Shown one piece after another: positions 34,981 to 44,008 of a stretch of DNA of 64,000 nt. Position numbers and translations under genes: made by a program. Positions within the stretch are counted from its first letter, which is position 1. The number at the start of each line of letters is the position of its first letter. Where the stretch lies: positions 1,178,001 to 1,242,000 of the forward strand of contig NZ_CP125652.1 in assembly GCF_030053135.1 (NCBI RefSeq), given 5' to 3'. Source of the DNA: Rhizobium sp. BT04. Its GTDB lineage: Bacteria > Pseudomonadota > Alphaproteobacteria > Rhizobiales > Rhizobiaceae. A model generated the notes under the pieces. It saw nothing but the letters and a program-made list of their open reading frames with translations. It made no database searches and had not been told where the DNA came from.

Positions 34981-36110
34981 TGGGCGCCCAAGCCGGCCTC
35001 TTCCCCCATCACCAACCGGATGCGCGCGGCCATCGCAGGGCGCATGCCGGATGGCGGCGAAGACAGCGACAGGCGAAGCGTCACTGTTCCCTTCTCCCGC
35101 GAAATCATGGGCGCGATCTTCGACACTTCGACCGCAAAGGGCCGATCGGGAAAGCCGTCGAGCACCGCCTCACCGGACAGGCCTGGACGGATCTGCGCGA
35201 TATTGGTCTCCGCCACATCGGCATCGATGACCATGTTGGCCGTGTCGGTAATCGCAAGCAGGCTTTCATTCTCCCGCACACTGTCCTCGCGCGACAGCAC
35301 GGTGTCGCCGGCATGCACGTCGAGCCGCGTGACGGTGCCGGAGATCGGCGCCCGCACGGTCAGCGCCTCCACCTGCTCGCGTGCTCTGTCGATATCGAGA
35401 TCCGCCTTGGCGACATTCTGGCGTGCCTGCAGGGTGGCATTTTCGGCCCTGTCGGCGGCCGTTTTCGCCTCCTCCAGCGCCTGCGCCGACATGGCATCGC
35501 GCCCGGCCAGCCGCTCGGTGCGCGTCAGGGAAGACCGCGCTTGCGCGAGATCGATATTCTTTGCATCAAGCGCCAAAGCCGCCGCCCGCCCGGCAATCTC
35601 CGCCCCCCGAAGCGCAAAGCGCGCGCCGGCATCGTCGAGCCGCACCAGCACCTGCCCCGCCGCCACCCTGTCCCCCGCCTCCACCTCGACCGCGACGATC
35701 CGGCCCTCATATTTCGAAAAGACGGTGGCGATATCGGGTGCGACGACGTAGCCGGAGCCGGTGATTTCCCGGGCCGACGAGGCCGGAGCCACCAGCCCGT
35801 CCGCAACACGTGACTGTACCTGCTCGGAAACGACACCCTCGGCAGGCGCCTCCGCTCCGTCCATCGATGTCGTCGCCCCAGGCTTGCCCGTGAAGCTCGC
35901 AAGCACGGTTTCGATGCGCTCCGGCGTTTGGGACCGAGAAAGAAGAACCACCGCAAGCGATACGGTCGCGGCAAGCGCCAGCATAACCAGCGGCATCACA
36001 CGCCGCCGGGCTTGGCGCTCCGGCAGCTCTGTCTTGAAGGCCGCGGACTCGATCGAAAGCGATCTCAGCTTGGCGGCGAGGTTTCGGTCATGTTCTGATG
36101 TCGTGTTCAT
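34917..36110 (-). CDS. RND/HlyD-type periplasmic adaptor of the MacB-like transporter
   Basis: A 397-residue protein. A cytoplasmic N-terminus is followed by one membrane helix (residues 38-58, VMPLVMLALAATVSLAVVLL). The biotinyl-lipoyl half-motifs VEVEAGDRVAAGQVLVRLDD and VRAPISGTVTRLDVHAGDTV flank a coiled-coil hairpin (about 165-255, AQARSSLTRTERLAGRDA and on). The beta-barrel part ends near residue 375. The last 20 or so residues (GPSRFRPLAAAPRDEG) are encoded by a RIME-like repeat, so the natural stop has probably been lost and replaced. First gene of the operon. Confidence 0.88.
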   Translation of the reverse strand: MNTTSEHDRNLAAKLRSLSIESAAFKTELPERQARRRVMPLVMLALAATVSLAVVLLSRSQTPERIETVLASFTGKPGATTSMDGAEAPAEGVVSEQVQSRVADGLVAPASSAREITGSGYVVAPDIATVFSKYEGRIVAVEVEAGDRVAAGQVLVRLDDAGARFALRGAEIAGRAAALALDAKNIDLAQARSSLTRTERLAGRDAMSAQALEEAKTAADRAENATLQARQNVAKADLDIDRAREQVEALTVRAPISGTVTRLDVHAGDTVLSREDSVRENESLLAITDTANMVIDADVAETNIAQIRPGLSGEAVLDGFPDRPFAVEVSKIAPMISREKGTVTLRLSLSSPPSGMRPAMAARIRLVMGEEAGLGAQSPALGPSRFRPLAAAPRDEG

Positions 36111-36210
36111 GCCGACAGAATGGCCGACGGTAGCAAAACCGCGACCTCGAACATGTTTCTGGCCGTCTTTGATCGCGATTGTGTACGTGGTGCGGCAATG
36201 CCCCCCGGGT

Positions 36211-36318
36211 CAGTCCTCATGGTGAGGGTGAGAAGCGATCCGCGAAGCGGAGCAAGCGATCCAGTGAATCGATTGCAGTGACGAACGAGGGGCCGTCTCG
36301 AACCACGATGGCGGGCGA
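36211..36318. repeat. 108-base dispersed repeat, copy 2
   Basis: This is the counterpart of 31618-31725, same orientation and same length. It lies between the adaptor gene and the AraC-type regulator, so the two copies bracket the four-gene ABC operon as direct repeats 4.6 kb apart. Confidence 0.8.
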
Positions 36319-36352
36319 TTGCCTGAATGTAGACTGAGGGAGATACGCTACT

Positions 36353-37384
36353 TCAGGAAGCCGGAGAGCCCCCCGCCCCGCCCTTCCTCTCCCGCCAGGC
36401 AAGCGGCGTCATATCGGTCACCCGCCGGAATTCTCGGTTGAAGTTGGATTTGGTCTGGAAGCCGACCTCGAACATGACCTCGGTCACCGATTTCTGGGTC
36501 GCGGCAAGCAGCCGGCAGGCCTCGCCGATCCTGTAATCATTGACATATTGCGAGACGTTCTTGTCCATCGCCCGGTTGATCGCCACCGAGATCTGGCGGG
36601 CGGGGATTCCGGCCTTGCGTGCCAGCCTGTCGAGATTGAGATTGGCGTCGCGATAGAGTTTGCGGGTCTCCATCAGCGCATCGACCGTGGCGATCGTCTG
36701 CTTGTCCTCGCTCGTTTCCGGCCGCGGACCCGTCTCCACCATCTCAGCCGGCGCCCGGCTTCGGCTGGCGGCGGCCGCCGCGGTACCGAGGATGACGAGC
36801 GCGGCAAGGTTGCTGACACTGATCAGCGTCAGCGCATGCTCGCCATGCGCCCAGGTGAAATCGAGAAAGACGAAGATATCGACTGCGGCCGAGAGAGACA
36901 GGGCGGCGGCCGTAAAGATGATCGCCCGATAGGCCGGCACCGCCCCTTCGAAGGGCGCCAGCCGCAGCGCATCGGCGCCGGGTCGCATCAGAAGCAGGAT
37001 CGCCAGGGCATAGCCGACAAAGATCAGCACCAGTGCGATATCGATCGCCTCCCGCCAGACGGCCATCAACGCCAGGATAAGGGCGGTGGGAACGGCATGC
37101 AGCGCGATCCGCAGCGGCAGCGGCCTCCGGCTCGTCCTCACCAACCTGGAGACCCCGGCATAGGCAAGCGGCGGCACCATCGCCGCGATCACAGGCATGA
37201 TCACGCCTATTGCCTGCACCTCATAGCCCCAGCGCAGGCCGGAGAGGACGGATTGCAGCGCGGCGAGCAGGATGAGCACCAGAAACGGCCGATTGGGCTC
37301 ATCCTCTTCGTCGCGTCTGAGGACGACGACGAAGAGGATGAGCAGCAAAAGGGCGACGACAAAGGGAAGTGGAATGAAGATCAT
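36353..37384 (-). CDS. Membrane-bound AraC-family transcriptional regulator
   Basis: A 343-residue protein with an N-terminal membrane domain of about six or seven helices (first IPLPFVVALLLLILFVVVL, last SNLAALVILGTAAAAA near residue 200) joined to a C-terminal AraC DNA-binding domain (NLDRLARKAGIPARQISVAI and VTEVMFEVGFQTKSNFNREFRRV, two helix-turn-helices). Such proteins sense a signal at the membrane. I choose ATG 37384 because the first helix begins there; an in-frame ATG at 37456 adds unlikely sequence. It is upstream and co-oriented with the ABC operon, a likely target. Confidence 0.83.
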   Translation of the reverse strand: MIFIPLPFVVALLLLILFVVVLRRDEEDEPNRPFLVLILLAALQSVLSGLRWGYEVQAIGVIMPVIAAMVPPLAYAGVSRLVRTSRRPLPLRIALHAVPTALILALMAVWREAIDIALVLIFVGYALAILLLMRPGADALRLAPFEGAVPAYRAIIFTAAALSLSAAVDIFVFLDFTWAHGEHALTLISVSNLAALVILGTAAAAASRSRAPAEMVETGPRPETSEDKQTIATVDALMETRKLYRDANLNLDRLARKAGIPARQISVAINRAMDKNVSQYVNDYRIGEACRLLAATQKSVTEVMFEVGFQTKSNFNREFRRVTDMTPLAWRERKGGAGGSPAS

Positions 37385-37800
37385 GGCCTGGCAGGTCGGG
37401 GTGACGAATAGGTGGCCATCATTGCCGAGATCGCCACCCGGCGCGACCTCCATCATGTTTTAGGACCTGTTTTCGGATGGGATTTTTTTGATGGCCGACA
37501 TGTCTTGCCGGCCCATCCGGCTTCGAGGCGCACCTCCTCCGACCAACTCCTTCCCCCCGAAAGCCTCCACGGGAGATTCGTCAGGGACCGCGGCAAGGAC
37601 AACTGGCCAAAGGCCGGAATTCGCCCGTGGGATGTTGCGGCGACCGCTTTTCACGTGCCGGCACCTTCGAAGGCAGATGAAAATATTTCTAAAAATGGAC
37701 ATTCTTTGGAATTTGATATTCCGATCGCCGGTCAAATCGGACGGTCAGCTCATTGCCAGTAATCTAGTTAATTTATAGGTTTTATGCATTGGAGGATCCC
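37385..37800. other. Divergent promoter region of the AraC-type gene and the sfn block
   Basis: From 37670 the DNA becomes AT-rich and includes the inverted repeat at 37708 and AGTTAATTTATAGGTTTTAT near 37760, suiting a promoter of the sulfur operon. GGAGG precedes the first gene. The first 280 bases show no gene. Confidence 0.4.
37708..37722. promoter_or_regulatory. Inverted repeat upstream of the sfn-type operon
   Basis: GGAAT-TTGAT-ATTCC is a perfect 5+5+5 dyad about 80 bases before the FMN reductase start, in AT-rich DNA. It could bind a LysR- or other dimeric regulator. No sfnR-type activator is in the window. I found no convincing sigma-54 site, but my check was by eye. Confidence 0.35.
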
Positions 37801-38385
37801 ATGCACAAACTGCGCATCGTCGGAATATCAGGAAACGTAAAGGCGCCATCCCGCACATCGGCGCTGGTCGCGTCCGTCCTTCGACGCATCGAGTCTGAAC
37901 TTGGCCTCCCTGGACGGCACATTGACTTGGCTGTCTCTGCACCAGCGCTGTTTCGAGCCTTGCGGGCTGACCAACTGGATGAGGAAGGCGCGGAGATCGT
38001 GCGCACGGTTGAGAGCGCCGATGTCCTCATCGTCGGCTCCCCGGTCTATCGCGCTTCGTATAGCGGGGCGTTCAAGCACCTGTTCGACCTGGTTCATTAT
38101 GAGGCGCTGATCGGCAAGCCGGTGATCCTCGCCGCAACGGGCGGAACGCCGTTGCACGGTTTGATGATCGACCATCAGCTCCGGCCCCTGTTCAGCTTCT
38201 TCAAGGCACTGCCGCTCCCAACTTCGGTCTATGCACTCGAAAGCGAGTTCGACTCCTATGCCGTTGCAAGTTCAGACATCCAGAAACGGATCAGAGCGGC
38301 CGTGCGCGAGTTGGAACTGATCCTTCCGCACGCCAAGACACTCGCCTTGTCCCGCGCTGAAGAACAATCGCGGCTAACCGCCTGA
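37801..38385 (+). CDS. msuE: NADPH-dependent FMN reductase (MsuE/SfnF-like)
   Basis: A 194-residue flavodoxin-like reductase. GISGNVKAPSRTSALVASVL binds FMN phosphate, ADVLIVGSPVYRASYSGAFKHLFDLV is the family signature, and LAATGGTPLHGLMIDHQLRPLFSFF is typical of the MsuE/SfnF group. It would supply FMNH2 to the SfnG monooxygenase encoded 28 bases downstream, as in organosulfur pathways of Pseudomonas. The ATG at 37801 follows TTGGAGGATCCC. The gene name is by likeness and context; SfnF is an alternative. Confidence 0.82.
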   Translation: MHKLRIVGISGNVKAPSRTSALVASVLRRIESELGLPGRHIDLAVSAPALFRALRADQLDEEGAEIVRTVESADVLIVGSPVYRASYSGAFKHLFDLVHYEALIGKPVILAATGGTPLHGLMIDHQLRPLFSFFKALPLPTSVYALESEFDSYAVASSDIQKRIRAAVRELELILPHAKTLALSRAEEQSRLTA

Positions 38386-38413
38386 CAAATCACGAATAAG
38401 CACGGAGAGACCG

Positions 38414-39523
38414 ATGTCACAATCGAAGAAAGAACCCTTGAAGTTTGCCTACTGGGTGCCGAACGTATCGGGCGGCCTGGTCATCAGCTCGGTCGAGCAA
38501 CGCACCGATTGGGGCATCGACTACAATCGCAAGCTCGCCCAAATCGCCGAACAGTCAGGATTCGAGTTTGCCTTGAGCCAGATTCGCTTCACGGCCGGAT
38601 ACGGCGCCGACAACCAGCACGAGTCGGTCTCCTTTTCCCACGCCCTTCTTGCGGCCACCGAAAAGCTCCGTGTCATTGCCGCCGTCCTGCCCGGGCCATG
38701 GAACCCGGCGTTGCTCGCCAAGCAGATCGCCACCATCAGCCACCTCACCAACGGCCGCGTCGACGTTAACATCGTCTCCGGCTGGTTCCGCGGCGAGTTC
38801 GCCGCCATCGGCGAGCCCTGGCTGGACCATGATGAACGCTATCGCCGCTCCGAGGAGTTCATCCGTGCGATCCGCGGCATCTGGACGGAAGACGTCTATA
38901 ATCTGCGCGGCGATTTCTATCGCTTTACGGATTATTCGATGAAGCCGAAGCCGATCGGCGGCATTCCGCAGGTATTCCAGGGCGGTTCCTCGCGCGCGGC
39001 CCGCGACATGGCGGCACGCGTGTCCGACTGGTACTTCACCAATGGCAATACGCCGGAAGGTCTGAAGGCCCAGGTGGATGACATCCGCACCAAGGAAAAG
39101 GCTTTCGGCAAGAGCTGGCGCACGAAGATCGGCATGAATGCCTTCGGCATCGTCCGCTCTTCGGAGAAGGAAGCGCAGGAGGTCCTCCAGGAGATCCTCG
39201 ACAAGGCCATTCCGGAAGCGGTCAAGGGTTTCCATCACGAGGTCCAGAATGCCGGGAATTCGTCGCCGGAGCGCGAAGGCAACTGGGCGAAGTCCACCTT
39301 CCAGGATCTGGTGCAATACAATGACGGGTTCCGTTCGAACCTGATCGGCACGCCGGAACAGGTGGCCGAACGCATCATCGGTCACAAGCGGGCGGGGGCG
39401 GACCTCATTCTCCTTGGCTTCCTGCATTTCCAGGAAGAGGTGGAATACTTCGGCAAGCACGTCCTGCCGATCGTCCGCGAACTGGAAGCGATCGAAGATC
39501 AGCGGCTGGAAGCCGCCGAGTAA
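38414..39523 (+). CDS. sfnG: FMNH2-dependent dimethylsulfone monooxygenase
   Basis: A 369-residue luciferase-like TIM-barrel enzyme. FAYWVPNVSGGLVISSVEQRT at the start and LTNGRVDVNIVSGWFRGEFAAIGEPWLDHDERY around residues 115-147 match the SfnG subgroup. PQVFQGGSSRAARDMAARVSDWYFTNG is the flavin region. It turns dimethylsulfone plus O2 and FMNH2 into methanesulfinate and formaldehyde. ATG at 38414 follows ACGGAGAGACCG. It is the best evidence for the role of the whole operon. Confidence 0.9.
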   Translation: MSQSKKEPLKFAYWVPNVSGGLVISSVEQRTDWGIDYNRKLAQIAEQSGFEFALSQIRFTAGYGADNQHESVSFSHALLAATEKLRVIAAVLPGPWNPALLAKQIATISHLTNGRVDVNIVSGWFRGEFAAIGEPWLDHDERYRRSEEFIRAIRGIWTEDVYNLRGDFYRFTDYSMKPKPIGGIPQVFQGGSSRAARDMAARVSDWYFTNGNTPEGLKAQVDDIRTKEKAFGKSWRTKIGMNAFGIVRSSEKEAQEVLQEILDKAIPEAVKGFHHEVQNAGNSSPEREGNWAKSTFQDLVQYNDGFRSNLIGTPEQVAERIIGHKRAGADLILLGFLHFQEEVEYFGKHVLPIVRELEAIEDQRLEAAE

Positions 39524-39633
39524 CGGCTTCCTTCCCAAATTGAAATCGCGAACGGCTCCCCATTCCAGGGGAACCGGATGGCGGCGCGTGTCTGCAGGCA
39601 AGGCCTGCGGTCCTGCGCACAACGGAGCAGACG

Positions 39634-40545
39634 ATGGTGAATGCGCATTACACGGCACTTGATGAGACCTCTGCGGTGAGGGACTATTCCCCGCTGCCGG
39701 TGTCCGGTCCATCGACCCGTCGCGTGGCGAATGTCGACAGCAATGCGCTGAGCCACCCGCCGATATTGGCGCTCGCGGGTATCACGCTCTCCTTCGGAGG
39801 CGTCACGGCGATCGCCAATGTCGATCTTGCGGTCCAGCCGGGCGAGATTCGCGCGATCATCGGCCCGAACGGCGCCGGCAAAAGCTCGTTGATCAATGTG
39901 ATTTCAGGGCAATACCGGCCGGATGCCGGCGATGTCAGCCTCAATGGCAAGACCTATAAGCAGGTGCCGGCGCAAAAAGCCGCACGGCTGGGCATCGCCC
40001 GCACCTTCCAGAACCTTGCCCTGTTCAAAGGGCTGACGGTTCTTGAAAACGTCATGACCGGGCTGACATTCCAGCGCCGCTCGACGTTCATCGGCCAGGC
40101 GTTCGGTTCGCCCCGCGCCCGCCGCGAAGAGCGCGAGGCGCGCGAACGGGCACGGCAGGTCATCGATTTCCTGCGTCTCGGCCATGTGCATGACCGGCTG
40201 GCCGGCTCGCTGCCCTATGGCCTGCAGAAGCGCGTCGAACTTGCTCGCGCACTCGTGCCCGATCCGCAGATCCTGCTGCTCGACGAGCCGATGGCCGGCA
40301 TGACCGCCACCGAAAAGCAGGAAATGGCCGGCTTCGTCCGCGCCGCGCGGGAGGATTACGGCACGACGATCATCCTGATCGAACACGATATCGGCGTGGT
40401 CATGGGACTTTCCGACCGAATCGCCGTGCTCGATTACGGCCGCAAGATCGCCGACGGCACGCCGGCGGAAGTCCGCGCCGACCAGGCCGTCATCGACGCC
40501 TATCTCGGCGTTGCCCGCGAAGACCAGGAAGAGGCAGACGTGTGA
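39634..40545 (+). CDS. HAAT-family ABC importer ATPase 1 (LivG-like)
   Basis: The subunit has 303 residues. After a 45-residue N-terminal extension comes the LivG-type domain: Walker A IIGPNGAGKSSLINVISG near residue 77, the LivG insert with FTFQ-like ARTFQNLALFKGLTVLENVMTG, the signature region LPYGLQKRVELARAL, and Walker B ILLLDEPMAGMTATEKQEM. The start ATG follows GGAG by about 8 bases. It overlaps the next gene. It is one of two ATPases of a branched-chain-amino-acid-type importer; the setting between sfnG and sfnB suggests a sulfur compound instead. Confidence 0.9.
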   Translation: MVNAHYTALDETSAVRDYSPLPVSGPSTRRVANVDSNALSHPPILALAGITLSFGGVTAIANVDLAVQPGEIRAIIGPNGAGKSSLINVISGQYRPDAGDVSLNGKTYKQVPAQKAARLGIARTFQNLALFKGLTVLENVMTGLTFQRRSTFIGQAFGSPRARREEREARERARQVIDFLRLGHVHDRLAGSLPYGLQKRVELARALVPDPQILLLDEPMAGMTATEKQEMAGFVRAAREDYGTTIILIEHDIGVVMGLSDRIAVLDYGRKIADGTPAEVRADQAVIDAYLGVAREDQEEADV

Positions 40546-41441
40546 TGGAAAGTTTCGACTATCTCTTCTTCCTCGAGGTGCTGACCGGCGGATTGCTTTC
40601 CGGCATCATGTATTCGCTCGTCGCGATTGGCTTCGTGCTGATCTACAAGACCTCGGGTGTCTTGAATTTTGCGCAGGGGGCATTGCTCCTGTTTGCCGCT
40701 CTCACATTCGTTTCGCTGGTCGAGCGCGGAGTGCCTTTCTATCTCGCGCTTGTGCTCACCTTCGCCATCATGGTGCTGCTGGGCATCGGTATCGAACGCG
40801 CCGTGCTTCGGCCGCTCGTCAACAAACCGCCGATCACGCTGTTCATGGCGACGCTCGGGCTTTCCTACGTCATCGAGGGTGCTGCCCAGCTTCTCTGGGG
40901 CACGCAGGTCCATGCCCTGGAACTCGGCATCGAGGACGTGCCCTTCGAATTTTATGGTGTCTTCATCTCGCAGTTCGATCTCTTCGCTTCGGCGGTCGCA
41001 GCGCTCATGGTCATCGGGCTGACGCTCTTCTTTCGCTATACCCGGGTCGGCCTGACCTTCCGTGCGGTGGCGGACGACCAGTTCGCGGCACTCGCCGTCG
41101 GGCTTCGCCTGCCGCGCATCTGGGCCACGGTCTGGGCAACCTCGGGTCTCGTTGCCCTGGTCGCAGGCCTTCTCTGGGGTGCGCGCAGCGGCGTGCAGTT
41201 CTCGCTGTCGCTGGTGGTGCTGAAGGCCCTGCCGGTGCTCGTGCTCGGCGGTTTCGATTCAATTGCCGGCGCCATCGTCGGCGGCCTGTTGATCGGCGCC
41301 TCGGAAAAGCTCGCCGAAGTCTATATCGGCGAATATTTCGGCGGCGGCATCGAGGGCTGGTTCGCCTACGCCATCGCGCTGGTCTTCCTGCTCATCCGCC
41401 CATCCGGCCTGTTCGGCCAGAAGCTCGTGGAAAGGGTCTGA
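40545..41441 (+). CDS. HAAT-family ABC importer permease 1 (LivH-like)
   Basis: A 298-residue membrane protein with about eight helices. GLLSGIMYSLVAIGFVLIYKTSGVLNFAQGALLL near the N-terminus is the LivH signature. FRAVADDQFAALAVGLRLPRIWATVWATSG near residue 190 is the EAA-like cytoplasmic loop that contacts the ATPase. ATG at 40545 overlaps the ATPase stop by one base; a GTG one codon earlier is possible. It forms the channel with the next gene's product. Confidence 0.9.
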   Translation: MESFDYLFFLEVLTGGLLSGIMYSLVAIGFVLIYKTSGVLNFAQGALLLFAALTFVSLVERGVPFYLALVLTFAIMVLLGIGIERAVLRPLVNKPPITLFMATLGLSYVIEGAAQLLWGTQVHALELGIEDVPFEFYGVFISQFDLFASAVAALMVIGLTLFFRYTRVGLTFRAVADDQFAALAVGLRLPRIWATVWATSGLVALVAGLLWGARSGVQFSLSLVVLKALPVLVLGGFDSIAGAIVGGLLIGASEKLAEVYIGEYFGGGIEGWFAYAIALVFLLIRPSGLFGQKLVERV

Positions 41442-41444
41442 GCC

Positions 41445-42491
41445 ATGGCTGCCATCACCTCCCAACCCATCGTTTCGGCAAAATTTCCGGGCTGGATCGC
41501 GCCGCTTGTCATCCTCGTCTTCGCCTTCGGCATCGTGCCCTTTATCGGCTCGAGCTATCTGATCGAAGCGCTGCTGCTGCCGTTCCTGGCTTTGTCGCTG
41601 GCTGGCGTCGGCGTTAACCTGCTGACCGGCTATGCCGGGCAGGTATCGCTCGGCAGTGCGGCCTTCATGGCCGTCGGCGCCTTCGCCGCCTTCAATTTCA
41701 ATCTGCGTGTCGAAGGCTTGCCGCTTCTCGTCTCCATCGCGCTCGCCGGCGGCATCGCCGCTGCGGTCGGCATCGTCTTCGGCCTGCCAAGCCTGCGCCT
41801 GCGCGGCTTCTATCTCGCCGTTTCCACGCTTGCAGCACAGTTCTTCGTGCAGTGGGCGCTGACCAAGTTCGGCTGGTTCTCCAACGACAACCCGTCAGGC
41901 GTGATCGACGCGCCGAAGCTCACCATCGTCGGCATCGATTTCGACAGTTCGACCGGACGCTACTATTTCGCGCTGATCGTCGTCACTGCGCTGACCTTCT
42001 TCGCCTGGCGCGTCGCATCCTCGCAGACCGGCCGCAACTTCATCGCCATTCGGGACAACGAGACGGCGGCCCGGATCATTGGCGTGCCGGTGCTGCGCAC
42101 CAAGCTGCTCGCCTTCGCACTTTCGTCCTTCATCATCGGGGTCGCCGGTGTGCTCTGGGCCTTTGCCTATCTGCGCACGGTGGAGCCGGCCGGCTTCAAT
42201 CTCGACCGGTCGTTCCAGATTCTGTTCATCGTCATCATCGGCGGGCTGGCGACGATCCGCGGCTCCTTCCTGGGCGCGGCGCTGATGGTGGTCTTTCCGG
42301 TCGTACTGTCGCGGGTCGGATCGTTCTTGCTGGGCGATCTGTTCGATTCCGGCGTGCTCGACATGAGCCAGCGCATCGTCATCGGCGCACTCATCATTGC
42401 CTTCCTGATCCTCGAACCCGATGGGCTCGCTGCGCTCGGAAGGCGGCTGACCGGACGGTTCAGGCCCAACACGCCCGAACCCGTCGGCTGA
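41445..42491 (+). CDS. HAAT-family ABC importer permease 2 (LivM-like)
   Basis: A 348-residue membrane protein with about nine helices. GVGVNLLTGYAGQVSLGSAAFMAVGAFAA around residues 48-76 is the LivM hallmark. NFIAIRDNETAARIIGVPVLRTKLLAFALS around residue 200 is the ATPase coupling loop. ATG at 41445 comes 3 bases after the previous stop, so translation is likely coupled. Confidence 0.9.
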   Translation: MAAITSQPIVSAKFPGWIAPLVILVFAFGIVPFIGSSYLIEALLLPFLALSLAGVGVNLLTGYAGQVSLGSAAFMAVGAFAAFNFNLRVEGLPLLVSIALAGGIAAAVGIVFGLPSLRLRGFYLAVSTLAAQFFVQWALTKFGWFSNDNPSGVIDAPKLTIVGIDFDSSTGRYYFALIVVTALTFFAWRVASSQTGRNFIAIRDNETAARIIGVPVLRTKLLAFALSSFIIGVAGVLWAFAYLRTVEPAGFNLDRSFQILFIVIIGGLATIRGSFLGAALMVVFPVVLSRVGSFLLGDLFDSGVLDMSQRIVIGALIIAFLILEPDGLAALGRRLTGRFRPNTPEPVG

Positions 42492-42563
42492 GCTGCCACA
42501 TCATCATCATCTTTTAACGCGTTGGAACGCCGGCGGCGCCGGTCAACAGAGGGAGTTTGTCCA

Positions 42564-43907
42564 ATGAAAAGTCTGAAAACCACAGTCAAGGCGGCGGTCG
42601 CAGCGCTTGCCATCATCGGCGGGGTCGGCCTGGCGCCTGCCCATGCCGATGAGCAATATTTCCCGCTGCAGAGCTATCGCGTCGGACCTTATGCCGCCGG
42701 CGGCACCGGATTCTTCGGTGGCTTCATCGACTACCTGAACCTGATCAATACCCGCGATGGCGGCGTGAACGGCGTCAAGCTCACCTGGGACGAATGCGAA
42801 ACCCAGTACGAGGTCGAGCGCGGCGTCGAATGCTACGAGCGCCAGAAGAGCCACCCGAACGCGGCGGCCTGGAACCCGCTTTCGGTCGGCATCGCCTATG
42901 CCATGATCGACCGCATCACCGGCGACAAGGTGCCGCTGATCACGGTGAACCATGGCCGTACCGACTCTACCGACGGACGCGTCTTCCCCTACGTCTTCCC
43001 GCTGTTGCTCAACCCCTATTCGGAAACGTCCGGTATCGTGAACTACCTTGCCTCTAGGGAAGGTGGTCTCGAAAAGCTCAAGGGCAAGAAAATCGTCGTG
43101 CTCTATCACGGCTCGCCCTATGGCAAGGAAACCATTCCGATCTATGACTTGCTGGCCGAGAAGTATGGCTTCACGGTTCAGCAGATCGAAGTGCCGCATC
43201 CCGGCAACGAGCAGCAGTCGCAGTGGCTGACGATCCGTCGCGCCAAGCCGGACTACGTCGTTCTGCGCGGCTGGGGCGTGATGAACCCGGTGGCGCTGAA
43301 GACGGCGGCCAAGGTCGGCTTCCCCGCCTCCAAGATCGTCGGCAATGTCTGGTCGAATTCGGAAGAAGACGTGATCCCCGCTGGCGAGGCGGCGGTCGGC
43401 TATACCGCGATCACCACCCAGGCTTCGGGTCAGCAGTATCCAGTCCTGCAGGAGATCGTGAAGACGCTCTACGATCAAGGCAAGGGTAATCTCGAAGACA
43501 AGAAGCGCATCGGCTCGGTCTACCACAACCTCGGCATCGTCAATGGCATCCTGAACGTCGAGGCGATCCGCACCGCACAGGAAAAATTCGGCAAGCGTAC
43601 GCTGACCGGCGACGAAGTGCGCTGGGGCTTCGAGCACCTGAAGCTCGATGAGGCCAAGGTCGCAGCACTGGGCGCCAAGGACCTGTTCCACTCCATCAAC
43701 GTCTCCTGGGATAACCATGAAGGCGATGGCTATGTGACCTTCCAGCAATGGGACGGCAAGAAGTGGAACGTCGTCTCCGACTGGATCGCGCCGGACTGGA
43801 AGCTGCTGCGTCCGATCATCGAAAAGTCCTCGGAGGCCTACGCCAAGGAAAAGGGCATCAAGCTGCGCACGGCGGCCGATGCCGAAGGCATCGCGACCAC
43901 GAACTGA
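42564..43907 (+). CDS. HAAT-family periplasmic substrate-binding protein
   Basis: The product has 447 residues. A signal peptide of about 28 residues (VKAAVAALAIIGGVGLAPAHA) is followed by a type I periplasmic-binding-protein fold: SYRVGPYAAGGTGFFGGFIDYLNLINTRDGG at the start, then VNGVKLTWDECETQYEVERGVECYE. The paired Cys of these motifs may form a disulfide. It is larger than LivJ/K (about 370) and belongs to the branch with the YAAGGT-x-FFGGF opening. GGGAGTTTGTCC precedes the ATG. Ligand identity is open; organosulfur compounds are inferred from the operon. Confidence 0.88.
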   Translation: MKSLKTTVKAAVAALAIIGGVGLAPAHADEQYFPLQSYRVGPYAAGGTGFFGGFIDYLNLINTRDGGVNGVKLTWDECETQYEVERGVECYERQKSHPNAAAWNPLSVGIAYAMIDRITGDKVPLITVNHGRTDSTDGRVFPYVFPLLLNPYSETSGIVNYLASREGGLEKLKGKKIVVLYHGSPYGKETIPIYDLLAEKYGFTVQQIEVPHPGNEQQSQWLTIRRAKPDYVVLRGWGVMNPVALKTAAKVGFPASKIVGNVWSNSEEDVIPAGEAAVGYTAITTQASGQQYPVLQEIVKTLYDQGKGNLEDKKRIGSVYHNLGIVNGILNVEAIRTAQEKFGKRTLTGDEVRWGFEHLKLDEAKVAALGAKDLFHSINVSWDNHEGDGYVTFQQWDGKKWNVVSDWIAPDWKLLRPIIEKSSEAYAKEKGIKLRTAADAEGIATTN

Positions 43908-43914
43908 CGAGTCA

Positions 43915-43939
43915 AGGGATGGCGCAAGCCGCCATCCCT
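43915..43939 (+). terminator. Hairpin between the binding-protein gene and the second ATPase
   Basis: AGGGATGGCG (43915-43924) pairs perfectly with CGCCATCCCT (43930-43939) around a 5-base loop, starting 8 bases after the stop. There is no T-run. Such hairpins often stabilise the upstream binding-protein message and attenuate the rest of the operon. Confidence 0.65.
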
Positions 43940-44008
43940 CATCCCATGGTGCGGCGGATCCGGTTGCTACGCCGCGCCTCTCTTGCCGATTGATTTGGAA
44001 CGAGCGAC

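Noticed and set aside
42543..43748. 401-codon minus-strand open frame opposite the binding-protein gene
   Set aside because: Antisense shadow of a well-supported HAAT binding protein. No ribosome site and no recognisable domains.
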